A stretch of 64,000 nt of DNA from Bacteroidetes bacterium 46-16 (GCA_001897835.1 MKUN01000024.1:1-64000), one strand, 5' to 3'. Shown: positions 16,764 to 26,728, numbered from the stretch's first letter. Numbers and translations are program-made. The notes: generated by a model from the sequence alone, not told the origin.

Positions 16764-18854
16764 TTAATTCATTACCGGCAAGTAGCTGTATTTCTTTGCG
16801 TACTCCATCATCTGGTCGAAGAAATTATCCGGGTATTCCACTTTCACGTCGATAATACTGTCGTCTTGCATTTGGGGCACGAGGCGTGGCTGTATAAAGC
16901 CCTTGTATGGTTTTATGTTCAGCTTAGCATAGCGCTCCAGCACTTCTTTATGTAATGCAGGATCCACCTTTACGCCATAGGTTTCCACAAGGCTTTTACC
17001 TGCCTTAAAATCACCTTCGGACTTGATGCGCTGTATCTCGCGCAGCAACTGGCCAAAGAGTACACGGAGCTTGTCGTAATCGTTCACACGCACATAGGTC
17101 TTACCGTCTTTCTTTACAAACTCAACCACATTGTCTTTTTTACCGTGCTCATAAGCCCAGCGGGCTATCAACTGGCGGTTGCGCATATGGGCCTCTTCAA
17201 GCTGCTCACCGGGTTTGAGGCGGGTAAGCTGGGTCATCAGGCCATTCATTATATAGTTGTCGTAGCCTGCCTTACCTACTTCGAGCGATGGCATAACGCC
17301 CATATCCACCAGTTTCTGATCGTAAATATAGTAGAGCCCTACGAGGTCGGCACGGGCCTCTTCGAGACAAGAGGCGTAGGTCTTTAGCGTTTTATCGGTT
17401 GTTTCCACACCTTTGTTTATCTTACCCGATGCATGGCCTATACATTCGTGCATATCGGTATGCAGGTCGGATGCCAGGTTGCCGTATTGCTTCATGCGCT
17501 GCAATACCGTATCGTTTACAGCAAATTCATCGGCCATGCCGCTCTTTGCATTTGAAACATTGTAAGCGTGAACGATGTTGCTGAGTGATACTGACTTAGA
17601 ACCATGATCGGCACGTATCCAGTCGGCATTGGGCAGGTTAATACCAATAGGGGTGCTGGGAGCTGCATCGCCGCTTTCCACAATTACGGTAATAGCCTTC
17701 GCAGTGATGCCTTTTACAGTATCTTTCTTGTGCTCGTCCATAATAGGCGAATGATCTTCGAACCACTGTGCCTGCGCAGCTATGGTTTTGATACGCTTGG
17801 TCTCTTCCAGGTCTTTCATCGATACGGTGCTCTCAAAACTACCCTTCTTACCAATGGCATCCAGGTACACTTCGATAAAGCCATTCACCACATCGATACG
17901 CGCAGCCGTATCCGCCACCCATGCAATGCTGTAATCATCAAAGGTCTTCAGGTCGCCTGTTTTGTAAAACTGCACCAGCAGTTCCAGCGATCTTTTCTGT
18001 GCGCTGTCTTCAGCCACAGCAGCAGCTTTCTCCAGCCATCCCACGATCTTTTCTATTGCCGGGCCATACATGCCGCCTACCTTCCAGGTCTTTTCCACTA
18101 TCGTGCCGCTGGCATCTTTCATCAGCTTGCTGTTCAGGCCCCATGAAGGCGCATTGCCCTTGGTGTCAAATTTGGCATAGTATGCTTCTACCTCTTTTTC
18201 TGACACACCTTCATAGAAATTGTTGGAAGAGTTCTTCACATTATCCACATTGGGGCGCAGGTCCACTACCTTGGGCTCAAACTTCAGGTCGTAAACCATT
18301 GGCTTGATGCGTGCGAGGAAGGCCGTTACGCTTTCATCGCTGTTCTTCGGCAGCATTGCCGTATCACTGTTCTTCAATATTTCAGCAAAGTAATCGTAAG
18401 AACATTCAGGAATGAACTTCTCATTGCTGTAGTGATGATGGTTGCCATTGCTGAACCAGAAACGCCCGCAATAAACCTCAAACTTTTTCCAGTCATCGCT
18501 GTTCTTATCCCCTTTATAAGTACCGTAAATAGTCTCTATCGTCTTGCGCAGCAACAGGCCGTATTTGCTCTTCTGGTCATAAATGATATCGCGACCGCTA
18601 AGGGCGGCTTCGTACAGGTAATAAGCAAGCTTCTTTTGTTGCAGGCTCAGGGTGTTAAAGCCGGGTACTTCATAACGCAGCAACTGAAGATCGGCAAATG
18701 ACTGTGCCTGCACTTTGAAAGTACTATCGTAACCCACATTCACTTCATTGGCGGTGAGGGTATCGCTCTTGGGGCTATCGCCGCTGCCGTTATTACATGC
18801 TGCCAGCATTTGTGTGCCTATTAAAAGCATAACAGGAATTTTCCACTTATTCAT
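16764..18854 (-). CDS. Dipeptidyl peptidase III (M49), lipoprotein
   Basis: Zinc exopeptidase releasing dipeptides from the N-termini of short peptides. The diagnostic HEXXGH motif is HECIGH (H469, H474), and the second motif EEARAD follows (about 498-503). About 696 residues, typical of Bacteroidota DPP III (675-700). A lipoprotein signal with lipobox LAAC (Cys20) precedes the domain, so the enzyme is probably attached to a membrane facing the periplasm. The gene is monocistronic, between the PhnZ-like gene and a small lipoprotein. Physiological substrates are unknown. Confidence 0.92.
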   Translation of the reverse strand: MNKWKIPVMLLIGTQMLAACNNGSGDSPKSDTLTANEVNVGYDSTFKVQAQSFADLQLLRYEVPGFNTLSLQQKKLAYYLYEAALSGRDIIYDQKSKYGLLLRKTIETIYGTYKGDKNSDDWKKFEVYCGRFWFSNGNHHHYSNEKFIPECSYDYFAEILKNSDTAMLPKNSDESVTAFLARIKPMVYDLKFEPKVVDLRPNVDNVKNSSNNFYEGVSEKEVEAYYAKFDTKGNAPSWGLNSKLMKDASGTIVEKTWKVGGMYGPAIEKIVGWLEKAAAVAEDSAQKRSLELLVQFYKTGDLKTFDDYSIAWVADTAARIDVVNGFIEVYLDAIGKKGSFESTVSMKDLEETKRIKTIAAQAQWFEDHSPIMDEHKKDTVKGITAKAITVIVESGDAAPSTPIGINLPNADWIRADHGSKSVSLSNIVHAYNVSNAKSGMADEFAVNDTVLQRMKQYGNLASDLHTDMHECIGHASGKINKGVETTDKTLKTYASCLEEARADLVGLYYIYDQKLVDMGVMPSLEVGKAGYDNYIMNGLMTQLTRLKPGEQLEEAHMRNRQLIARWAYEHGKKDNVVEFVKKDGKTYVRVNDYDKLRVLFGQLLREIQRIKSEGDFKAGKSLVETYGVKVDPALHKEVLERYAKLNIKPYKGFIQPRLVPQMQDDSIIDVKVEYPDNFFDQMMEYAKKYSYLPVMN

Positions 18855-18950
18855 TGTTAATAAAGGTTTGAAAACGCTTTAAAAGTAGGGTATTCGCGTC
18901 ACAGATTAAAATATATTGTTTCGCTAACAAGCTACAGTATGCTATTTGCT

Positions 18951-18958
18951 TATTTTTG
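18951..18958 (+). promoter_or_regulatory. -7 promoter box (TATTTTTG)
   Basis: Perfect TAnnTTTG seven bases upstream of ATG 18966, which points to a very short or absent leader and rules out a longer start at 18939, since the box would be inside the coding region. Confidence 0.55.
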
Positions 18959-18965
18959 CGCCCTG

Positions 18966-19418
18966 ATGAACCGCATACTGCTTGCTATAATCATATTGGT
19001 TTTAGGCTCCTGCAATAATAATGAAGCGCGAAACAACCGTGGGCCCCGGCTGCTGGCCATAAACGATGCAGACCAGTATGATCCACCGCCGCCTGGCACT
19101 ATTGTGGCTGCGGATAGTATGGAGGTAACGGATGACCCGCTCAATCATTTCAGCTTCAGCGTAAAGATAAAGACCAACGAATACAGCAGTAAAGGTACTT
19201 ATGCCATTGAGGCCGCTTATGGGCCTAACAATGCCGACGGCATGTTCACCATGCCAAGGGGGGGTAATCATTTAAAGCCTGTATTGCGGAAGAGCAAGGA
19301 GCCCTATACTTATATAATAGGATTTGAATACCAGCATAAAGTCTATGATTATTATGTGGTCAAGGGATCAAAGAACGCTATCGAAATAAAAAATATCAAG
19401 GCTTATACTTTTCAATAA
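18966..19418 (+). CDS. Small hypothetical lipoprotein
   Basis: I do not recognise a family. Start ATG 18966 is chosen because it gives a clean lipoprotein signal (MNRILLAIIILVLGSC, Cys16) right after a promoter box. The 150-residue product has a Pro-rich stretch (YDPPPPG), then a segment of beta-prone strands (FSFSVKIKTNEYSSKGTYAIEAAYG; YIIGFEYQHKVYDYYVVKG). No catalytic motif is visible. It is divergent from the peptidase gene and monocistronic. Confidence 0.55.
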   Translation: MNRILLAIIILVLGSCNNNEARNNRGPRLLAINDADQYDPPPPGTIVAADSMEVTDDPLNHFSFSVKIKTNEYSSKGTYAIEAAYGPNNADGMFTMPRGGNHLKPVLRKSKEPYTYIIGFEYQHKVYDYYVVKGSKNAIEIKNIKAYTFQ

Positions 19419-19482
19419 CATTCATTTTTTGCGATTTACAAAAAATATAAAATAATAATAACTTTCAAAGCCCCTGGGGCTA

Positions 19483-19514
19483 TTGCATAGCAGTAGCTTT
19501 GTTGCGTAGATTTG
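19483..19514 (+). promoter_or_regulatory. Promoter (TTG / 21 bases / TAGATTTG)
   Basis: TTG at 19483-19485 and TAGATTTG at 19507-19514 with a 21-base spacer, in the usual range, 22 bases upstream of the oxygenase start. Confidence 0.6.
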
Positions 19515-19536
19515 TAATAAGACATAACCTTAGTAT

Positions 19537-20481
19537 ATGAATATCCCTGTAGTAAATCTTGCAGACTTCGGCAGCGGCGATCCGCAGCTCAAACAGAAAT
19601 TCGTTAACGACCTGGGTAAAGCCTATGAAGAAGTGGGTTTTGTAGCAGTGAAGAATCATGGCATACCCGATGAGCTGATCGCACACCTGTACCAGTACGT
19701 GCAGGATTTTTTCGCGCTGCCAACGGAAACAAAAGCGGAGTACGAAATACCTGAACTGGCGGGACAAAGGGGATATACCTCATTTGGCCGCGAACATGCC
19801 AAGGGCTCGGATGCGCCGGACCTGAAAGAGTTTTTCCAGTACGGGCAGGATGTGGAAGATAATGACCCGGTAAAAAGTGAATACCCGGATAACGTGACCG
19901 TAAAAGAGATACCCCCGTTCACACCCACACTGCATGATGCTTATAAAGCATTTGAAAGGTCGGGCATGGCCCTGCTGCAGGCCATAGCCATATACCTGGG
20001 ATTGGACGAGCACTATTTTGATCCCCATGTACATAATGGCAATTCCATACTGAGGGCCATACATTACCCGCCTATTACACAGGAACCTAAATCGGCCATA
20101 CGTGCCGAGCAGCACGAGGACATCAACCTCATCACACTGCTGGTAGGTGCATCGGCCGACGGGCTTGAGATACTCAGCAAAGAAGATAAGTGGGTGCCGG
20201 TGACCTCACTGCCCGAACAGATAGTAGTGAATGTGGGTGACATGCTGCAGCGCCTGACCAACAACAAACTGAAATCGACCACGCACAGGGTGGTAAACCC
20301 TCCAAAAGAAAAATGGGGCACATCACGCTTCTCCATACCTTTCTTCCTGCATCCGAAAAGCGAAATGAGCCTTGCCTGCCTCGACAGCTGCATAAATGAA
20401 ACACATCCTAAAGCTTACGAGGACTATACAGCCGGCGAATACCTGGATGAGCGACTGAGGGAGATAGGGCTGAAGAAGTAG
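19537..20481 (+). CDS. 2-oxoglutarate/Fe(II) oxygenase, isopenicillin N synthase family
   Basis: Soluble non-heme iron oxygenase, 314 residues. The N-terminal DIOX_N part (IPVVNLADFGSG; VGFVAVKNHGIPDE) is followed by the double-stranded beta-helix with the facial triad H193-x-D195 (QHEDINLIT) and H250 (STTHRVVN), plus the R-x-S that binds 2-oxoglutarate (SRFSIPFF). These are diagnostic of the family. Substrate unknown; Bacteroidota carry several such genes. It has its own promoter and lies upstream of a toxin-antitoxin pair, 74 bases away, which it probably does not share an operon with. Confidence 0.9.
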   Translation: MNIPVVNLADFGSGDPQLKQKFVNDLGKAYEEVGFVAVKNHGIPDELIAHLYQYVQDFFALPTETKAEYEIPELAGQRGYTSFGREHAKGSDAPDLKEFFQYGQDVEDNDPVKSEYPDNVTVKEIPPFTPTLHDAYKAFERSGMALLQAIAIYLGLDEHYFDPHVHNGNSILRAIHYPPITQEPKSAIRAEQHEDINLITLLVGASADGLEILSKEDKWVPVTSLPEQIVVNVGDMLQRLTNNKLKSTTHRVVNPPKEKWGTSRFSIPFFLHPKSEMSLACLDSCINETHPKAYEDYTAGEYLDERLREIGLKK

Positions 20482-20555
20482 AATAGCTTCGTTACAATAT
20501 CCAAGCGGATACAAATTTCTTTGCGTAACTTTATATTGAAACAAGATAAGGTTAT

Positions 20556-20780
20556 ATGGCAGGTTATTATTTTCTGCGTATCAAAAAAGATTACGCATCG
20601 GCTATAATTGAGGATCTTCGAAAGCTTGATGCGGTTGAGCTGGTTGAACCGGAAGATAGCGACATCCCCGACTGGCAAAAGAAACAAGTAAAAGCCAGAC
20701 TAAAAGAACTTAAGAAAAATCCGGAGAAGGCCATAAACTGGTCGGGGGCAACAAAAAAGCTAAAAGCCCTTGCTAAATGA
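20556..20780 (+). CDS. Putative antitoxin of a type II toxin-antitoxin pair
   Basis: A 74-residue charged protein immediately before a ParE/RelE-like toxin; the last four bases overlap the toxin start (ATGA). The N-terminus has no obvious ribbon-helix-helix or HTH; the C-terminal half (KKQVKARLKELKKNPEKAINWSGATKKL) resembles small addiction-module antitoxins of the HigA-free kind. The role is inferred from gene order and size. I would not name a family with confidence. Confidence 0.62.
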   Translation: MAGYYFLRIKKDYASAIIEDLRKLDAVELVEPEDSDIPDWQKKQVKARLKELKKNPEKAINWSGATKKLKALAK

Positions 20781-21073
20781 AACGATACAGTATCCTGTTT
20801 TCACCCCACGCTATTAAGGATATCGAGTCAGCCTGTACCTATTACGAACAACAGCAGAGGAATTTAAGTAAACGCTTTGCCCGACAAGTTGAAAAAACGC
20901 TCCAATCCATTAAAACTAACCCTCTTTACTATGGCGTAAGATATGATAGCATTCGCTGTGCCAGAGTAGATAAATTTCCTTTTCTCATTCATTATACTAT
21001 TGAAGAAGAAAGCAAAGCGGTAATGGTACTTGCTGTATATAGCACACACCAGGAGCCCTTATGGGATAATTAA
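20777..21073 (+). CDS. ParE/RelE-superfamily toxin
   Basis: A 98-residue protein with the RelE/ParE fold pattern: an N-terminal strand and helix (YSILFSPHAIKDIESACTYYEQQ), then FARQVEKTLQSIKTNP and the end strands with Arg/Asp (GVRYDSIRCARVDKFPFLIHY). The family either cuts ribosome-bound mRNA (RelE) or inhibits gyrase (ParE); the absence of a clear RelE catalytic set favours the ParE/YoeB-like label but does not prove it. Four bases overlap with the antitoxin gene. It ends inside the convergent PhnO-like gene by 4 bases. Confidence 0.75.
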   Translation: MKRYSILFSPHAIKDIESACTYYEQQQRNLSKRFARQVEKTLQSIKTNPLYYGVRYDSIRCARVDKFPFLIHYTIEEESKAVMVLAVYSTHQEPLWDN

Positions 21074-21501
21074 CCCATCGGCCGCTTTTTGAACTTATAG
21101 CTGCTGCACTCAAAGCCCGTGTTGAGATAGAATTGGTGTGCGCCCTTACGACGCATATTTGACGCTACTTCGAGCAGTTGATACTCTTCTTTGCTTACCA
21201 GGGCCTCAAGCGCCTGCAACAACATTCTGCCAATACCCCTGCTACGGTATCCTCTGTCTACGAATATCTCTTGTATCTCGTAAACAAGGCCAAGATGATG
21301 CAGAAGCGTTTGCCCGTGGCAGCTTATATAACCCGCTGCTTTATCGCCCTCTACCGCAAGCAGGTAATGATAATGCGGGGTGTTTATGTTTTGCAGGAAC
21401 AGAGGCCTGAATAGTTCAAGATCGAATTGTTCATCTTCCAGTTCGCAGACAAAGCGGTGAATGGTCTGAAGGTCGTCTTTATTTACTGCTCTTATTTCCA
21501 C
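21070..21501 (-). CDS. GNAT acetyltransferase, PhnO-like
   Basis: Acetyl-CoA-dependent N-acetyltransferase of 143 residues. The motif A segment (EIQEIFVDRGYRSRGIGRMLL) binds acetyl-CoA. The series LLHHLGLVYEIQE and VASNMRRKGAHQFYLNTGF lines up well with E. coli PhnO (aminoalkylphosphonate N-acetyltransferase), so it may acetylate an aminophosphonate or another small amine; other GNATs share this shape. It overlaps the upstream membrane-protein gene by 23 bases and converges on the toxin gene. Confidence 0.8.
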   Translation of the reverse strand: MEIRAVNKDDLQTIHRFVCELEDEQFDLELFRPLFLQNINTPHYHYLLAVEGDKAAGYISCHGQTLLHHLGLVYEIQEIFVDRGYRSRGIGRMLLQALEALVSKEEYQLLEVASNMRRKGAHQFYLNTGFECSSYKFKKRPMG

Positions 21502-21952
21502 CTGTACTTTTTATTGAGTAAGCCAATATAACCGCTATAATAATAGTAGGAACGGCACCAAAAACAGTGACCATAGCCAGGGGCTTAAGTATATAACTGT
21601 CCGCTCCATCAGCCAGGCCAAGAGGGCTGTATATGCCTTCGCGAAAAAAACCGATCAATGATGCCAGGAAAGTACCCAGCCAAAGTATATAGAAACTATT
21701 GCGGATGCTGATCCAGTAGCTGTTACGTTTGCGGATAAGGATGCTGAGGCCCGTGTTTCGCCCAATGAATATGCCCGCTGCAAGGACAAATACAAGCCCG
21801 GCAAGTATATTGGGCATGATACCGGGCTCTGAAAACAGCCAGAGATCATCACCTGTTATCAATACCATCAACAGGTAGGCGATGGCCAGTGCAATGATAA
21901 CTGCATAAAGCGTTCTGCGGCAACCTGTTCTTTTTGCGCTTGCTATATCCAT
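21479..21952 (-). CDS. Four-helix membrane protein, unknown
   Basis: A 157-residue integral membrane protein with about four helices (near residues 15-31, 46-61, 85-103, 125-143) and short polar loops. No motif is recognisable. It overlaps the PhnO-like gene downstream by 23 bases, so the two are translated together; the ATP synthase terminator separates it from the atp genes. Function unknown. Confidence 0.6.
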   Translation of the reverse strand: MDIASAKRTGCRRTLYAVIIALAIAYLLMVLITGDDLWLFSEPGIMPNILAGLVFVLAAGIFIGRNTGLSILIRKRNSYWISIRNSFYILWLGTFLASLIGFFREGIYSPLGLADGADSYILKPLAMVTVFGAVPTIIIAVILAYSIKSTGGNKSSK

Positions 21953-21966
21953 GTTATGATAAAAGT

Positions 21967-22002
21967 AAAAAAAGTTCCGCCCCGCAAGATGCGGGGCGGA
22001 AC
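21967..22002 (-). terminator. Terminator at the end of the atp operon
   Basis: A 12-base GC-rich stem (GTTCCGCCCCGC with complement) around a five-base loop, followed by seven T on the minus strand. It lies 28 bases after the atpA stop. Confidence 0.88.
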
Positions 22003-22029
22003 CATTTATTATTAAATTCCAGGCTTTTA

Positions 22030-23610
22030 TTAGTTCTTAAACTGGGGTATGATATCGTTGGCCAGTTTTATCATCTTGTTGATACCATCTTCAGGCAGGT
22101 TACCTTTTTTGAACTCAGCAAGTACGTTAGGCAACTTCATTTCCATCTGTGAAAGGAAAGCCTCTTCAAACGCCCTGATGTTCTTAACCGGTACTTCGCG
22201 CATCAGGTTGTTGGTACCCAGGTAGATGATCGCTACCTGTTTTTCCACCGTATAAGGAGAGAACTGGGGTTGTTTCAGTACTTCCACATTACGGCTACCT
22301 TTATCAAGTACGATCTTGGTAGCAGCATCAAGGTCACCACCGAATTTTGAGAAGGCTTCCATCTCGCGGTAGAGGGCCTGGTCAAGTTTCAGGGTACCAG
22401 CTACTTTTTTCATTGATTTGATCTGAGCGTTACCACCCACACGGCTCACCGAGATACCCACGTTGATCGCAGGGCGTATACCGGCATTGAACAGGTTAGA
22501 CTCAAGGAATATCTGCCCGTCGGTAATCGAGATAACGTTGGTAGGGATATAAGCCGATACGTCACCGGCCTGTGTTTCGATGATGGGCAGGGCGGTCAGT
22601 GAACCACCACCTTTCACCAGGTGCTTAATGCTATCGGGAAGATCATTCATCTGCTTAGCTATACCATCGTTGGCAATAACTTTCGCAGCACGTTCCAGCA
22701 AGCGGCTATGCAGGTAGAATACGTCACCGGGATAAGCCTCGCGGCCCGGGGGGCGACGCAGCAGCAGCGACACCTCGCGGTATGCCACGGCCTGCTTGGA
22801 AAGGTCATCAAATACAACCAGTGCCGGACGACCAGTATCGCGATAGAATTCACCTATCGCAGCACCTGCGAAGGGCGCAAAGAACTGCAGCGGTGCAGGA
22901 TCGGCGGCCGGGGCAGCAACGATGGTAGTATAAGCCATCGCACCATTATCTTCCAGTGTTTTCATCACACCGGCAATAGTAGATGCCTTCTGGCCTATGG
23001 CAACATATATGCAATATACAGGCTTGCCAGCCTCGTAAAATTCTTTTTGATTGATGATGGTATCGATACAGATAGCCGATTTACCCGTCTGGCGGTCGCC
23101 GATAACGAGCTCACGCTGTCCGCGGCCTACTGGGATCATGGCATCTATCGCCTTGATACCTGTCTGCAGTGGTTCTTTTACCGGCTCGCGGAAGATAACG
23201 CCCGGGGCTTTACGCTCCAGCGGCATTTCATACAGCTCGCCCTGCAGGGGACCCTTACCGTCTATCGGCTGGCCCAGTGTGTTCACTACGCGGCCCGCCA
23301 TACCTTCGCCCACTTTAATAGAGGCTATCTGGCCGGTACGGCGCACCTTGGCACCTTCTTTAATGCCTTCGCTATCACCCATCAGTACCACACCCACATT
23401 GTCTTCTTCAAGGTTAAGCGCGATAGCTTTAACGCCATTCTCAAACTCAACGAGTTCGCCCTGGCGCACACCATTAAGGCCATATACACGGGCAATACCA
23501 TCGCCCACCATTAGTACGGTACCTACTTCTTCAAGACTTGTAGCCGTATCAACGCTGCTTAATTGCTGGCGGAGTATCGCCGATATTTCATCCGGTTTTA
23601 TCTGAACCAT
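22030..23610 (-). CDS. atpA: F1 ATP synthase subunit alpha
   Basis: Non-catalytic nucleotide-binding subunit of the F1 head. Walker A is GDRQTGKS (about 170-177), with [17 protein letters not shown] and the [22 protein letters not shown] segment; the C-terminal Arg finger region ([10 protein letters not shown]) is intact. Length 526, standard. Last gene of the run atpB-E-F-H-A; a strong terminator follows 28 bases after, so subunits gamma, beta and epsilon are encoded elsewhere. A TTTTG-rich leader lies directly upstream of the start codon. Confidence 0.97.
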   Translation of the reverse strand: MVQIKPDEISAILRQQLSSVDTATSLEEVGTVLMVGDGIARVYGLNGVRQGELVEFENGVKAIALNLEEDNVGVVLMGDSEGIKEGAKVRRTGQIASIKVGEGMAGRVVNTLGQPIDGKGPLQGELYEMPLERKAPGVIFREPVKEPLQTGIKAIDAMIPVGRGQRELVIGDRQTGKSAICIDTIINQKEFYEAGKPVYCIYVAIGQKASTIAGVMKTLEDNGAMAYTTIVAAPAADPAPLQFFAPFAGAAIGEFYRDTGRPALVVFDDLSKQAVAYREVSLLLRRPPGREAYPGDVFYLHSRLLERAAKVIANDGIAKQMNDLPDSIKHLVKGGGSLTALPIIETQAGDVSAYIPTNVISITDGQIFLESNLFNAGIRPAINVGISVSRVGGNAQIKSMKKVAGTLKLDQALYREMEAFSKFGGDLDAATKIVLDKGSRNVEVLKQPQFSPYTVEKQVAIIYLGTNNLMREVPVKNIRAFEEAFLSQMEMKLPNVLAEFKKGNLPEDGINKMIKLANDIIPQFKN

Positions 23611-23611
23611 A

Positions 23612-23653
23612 TATTAAAAATTCAAAAGTTAAAAGTCAAAATCAAAAAATATT
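23612..23653 (-). repeat. TTTTG-rich leader element upstream of atpA
   Basis: On the minus strand GACTTTTAACTTTTGAATTT ends two bases before the atpA ATG. Very similar stretches stand right before atpH (24219-24258) and the DUF4293 gene (31128-31170), as written in those entries. May act as a spacer, leader or ribosome-standby region. Confidence 0.4.
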
Positions 23654-23656
23654 CAC

Positions 23657-24217
23657 TTACATCTTGCTGATGTAGCTATTGTCCAGCAGCGTGGTCCTGA
23701 TATCATTCAGGTCGCGGCGCACACTGGCATCAAATAATTTATCTTCCACTTCAAGCACAAAGCCACCGATCAGTTCGGGTTTCACTGCCGTTCTCAGGTC
23801 TATGGTGTTGCCTTCGAGCGCATGTGCCACTTTACCCAATATAGCATTTTTCACTTTATCATTCACCGGCGCAGCAGTTGTGAGTTTCACTACCTTTATG
23901 TGCTTCATTTCGTTGTACTGGGCAATGAAAGCCTGCACGATCTCCTGCAGGTATTCTTCACGGCCTTTTTGTGTCATCAGCTTTACGAAGGCCATGGTTA
24001 GGTTGCTGATGTGTCCGCTGAATACGGCGTTGAATACCGCCAGTTTCTTGTCGGCTTTGACAACGGGACTGCGCAGCATCACGGCAAAGTCGCGGTTCTT
24101 CTGGCATACGTCATCAAGTGTCTTCAGGTCGTTCAACACAGCTTCCACACTGTTTTGTCCAACAGCGATGTCCATCAATGATTTCGCATAGCGCGATGCA
24201 AGACGTGGATTTGGCAT
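23657..24217 (-). CDS. atpH: F1 ATP synthase subunit delta
   Basis: Peripheral-stalk protein of 186 residues linking F1 to the b subunits (OSCP family). The start NPRLASRYAKSLMDIA and the C-terminal DASVRRDLNDIRTTLLDNSYI (rotary stator contact) match delta. Gene order b-delta-alpha as in most bacteria: 64 bases after atpF, 46 bases before atpA. The spacer upstream carries a leader element also seen before atpA. Confidence 0.95.
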   Translation of the reverse strand: MPNPRLASRYAKSLMDIAVGQNSVEAVLNDLKTLDDVCQKNRDFAVMLRSPVVKADKKLAVFNAVFSGHISNLTMAFVKLMTQKGREEYLQEIVQAFIAQYNEMKHIKVVKLTTAAPVNDKVKNAILGKVAHALEGNTIDLRTAVKPELIGGFVLEVEDKLFDASVRRDLNDIRTTLLDNSYISKM

Positions 24218-24218
24218 A

Positions 24219-24258
24219 TATTAATTCAAAGGTCAGAAGTCAGCAGGTTAAAAAAAAT
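24219..24258 (-). repeat. TTTTG-rich leader element upstream of atpH
   Basis: On the minus strand GACTTCTGACCTTTGAATTA ends close to the atpH start at 24217; a diverged copy of the elements at 23612-23653 and 31128-31170. Confidence 0.35.
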
Positions 24259-24281
24259 CACCTCATCGTCCCGGTAAAAAA

Positions 24282-24776
24282 TTAGTTCAGTTTAATGTCT
24301 TGTGCCAGCATTTCGGCAAAGTGGTTCTGGGCATCTGCGGCTGACAGCTGTGTGTGGAGTATCTTCTCAGCCACTTCCACGGCCAGGTTGCCTATTTCGT
24401 TCTTCACTTCAGCGAGGGCAGCCATTTTTTGCTGCTGTATCTGCTGCTGCGCATCCACCAGTATTTTGTTTGCTTCTGTTTTAGCCTGGTCTTTAGCTTC
24501 ATTCACAATGCGGTCCCTTGTTTCGCGGGCTTCCTTCATCAGGCGCGAGCTTTCTTCACGGGCCTCAGCCATTATCTTTTCGTTCTCGGCCTGTAACTGG
24601 CTCATTTCAGCTTTAACGCGTTCGGCAGCAGATACTGCATCGGCAATACCTTTCTCACGTTCGCCCAGTGTTTCCAGTATGGGTTTCCATGCAAACTTGC
24701 GCAGGATGAAGAACACTGCAAGAAATGCTATGAGTGTCCAAAAAAATAAGCCGAGTTCCGGGGTCAGCAAATCCAT
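24282..24776 (-). CDS. atpF: F0 ATP synthase subunit b
   Basis: Membrane anchor of the stator, 164 residues: one N-terminal helix (LFFWTLIAFLAVFFILRKF, about 9-27) then a long heptad coiled coil rich in Glu/Lys/Ala, which dimerises and reaches the F1 head. Lies between atpE and atpH. A 118-base gap separates it from atpE, containing a strong hairpin (24843-24879); translation rate therefore may be uncoupled from c. Confidence 0.95.
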   Translation of the reverse strand: MDLLTPELGLFFWTLIAFLAVFFILRKFAWKPILETLGEREKGIADAVSAAERVKAEMSQLQAENEKIMAEAREESSRLMKEARETRDRIVNEAKDQAKTEANKILVDAQQQIQQQKMAALAEVKNEIGNLAVEVAEKILHTQLSAADAQNHFAEMLAQDIKLN

Positions 24777-24842
24777 TGTGCTTGTGTTTATTTATTAATA
24801 AAAAAGGTCAATATTCAATTTTAAAAACGATAGTGGTTTAAA

Positions 24843-24879
24843 TAACTGCATCCTCGGCCCTGTGCGTTGGATGCAGTTA
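24843..24879 (-). promoter_or_regulatory. Intercistronic hairpin between atpE and atpF
   Basis: An 11-base perfect stem (TAACTGCATCC / GGATGCAGTTA) with a 15-base loop, 15 bases after the atpE stop and 66 bases before atpF. It has no T tract, so it is not a classical terminator. It could stabilise the upstream mRNA so that c, needed in many copies, is made in excess over b. Confidence 0.6.
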
Positions 24880-24894
24880 ATACCCTGGTACTCC

Positions 24895-26266
<1,372 letters not shown>

Positions 26267-26288
26267 TACTCGACCCTGAAATTTTGCG

Positions 26289-26296
26289 CAAAGATA
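26289..26296 (-). promoter_or_regulatory. -7 promoter box (TATCTTTG) for the atp operon
   Basis: Perfect TAnnTTTG on the minus strand, 22 bases before the atpB start. It lies downstream of the tiny gene, so the atp genes can be transcribed without it. Confidence 0.55.
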
Positions 26297-26365
26297 CGGG
26301 TTTGGAATTCAAAAAAAAGAAAGGTTTACTTTTTTTCGTGCTTATCCTATTTATAGGGCTGTGTG

Positions 26366-26542
26366 CTACTTTTTTTTAGGGATGATAAAAAAAACGATAA
26401 GAGCGATGGCCAGCGATATTTCAGCCACTTTTTCCAGCCCTCCGGCCCATGCTTTGTGCTGCATGCCCCACATGATACTCAATACATATAATAATGCACT
26501 TGCAAATATCAACAGCATATATGGTAATTTATTCCTTTCCAT
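26366..26542 (-). CDS. 58-residue two-helix membrane protein upstream of atpB
   Basis: A short frame from ATG 26542 to TAG 26366. Two hydrophobic helices (PYMLLIFASALLYVLSIMW and ISLAIALIVFFIIP) flank a loop with His, Lys and Trp; the end is basic (PKKK). It lies 99 bases upstream of atpB on the same strand, where many bacteria carry the AtpI/AtpZ-like assembly or ion-transport helper; it may be the counterpart. The two-helix shape and position are seen; the AtpI relationship is inference. No sequence motif proves it. Confidence 0.55.
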   Translation of the reverse strand: MERNKLPYMLLIFASALLYVLSIMWGMQHKAWAGGLEKVAEISLAIALIVFFIIPKKK

Positions 26543-26667
26543 TGATCGATATTAATAAGCTTATACCAGCAGACAGCCATCTTTTATATATTATTAATTT
26601 ACCATTAATTCTGCTGACACCTATTTGGCCTTTGCACAAAATTCTGTATTCAATTGTGAAATTAACG

Positions 26668-26696
26668 TTGCAGATGGCATTTTAGTAGTATTTTTG
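26668..26696 (+). promoter_or_regulatory. Promoter (TTG / 18 bases / TATTTTTG) for pckA
   Basis: TTG 26668-26670 and TATTTTTG 26689-26696, both parts in consensus spacing; the start codon is 32 bases downstream of the second box. No gene is seen from 26543 to here. Confidence 0.7.
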
Positions 26697-26728
26697 CCTC
26701 CTAAAATTTTAGACAAAATTATTCTTCT

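Noticed and set aside
19469-19481. Short AGCCCCTGGGGCT palindrome resembling the repeat at 125-137
   Set aside because: It lacks the CAGGA lead-in and has a one-base loop, so it is probably not a further copy.
19537-20481. PhnY, partner of a PhnZ-like oxygenase
   Set aside because: PhnY belongs to the PhyH family; this protein has the isopenicillin N synthase pattern.
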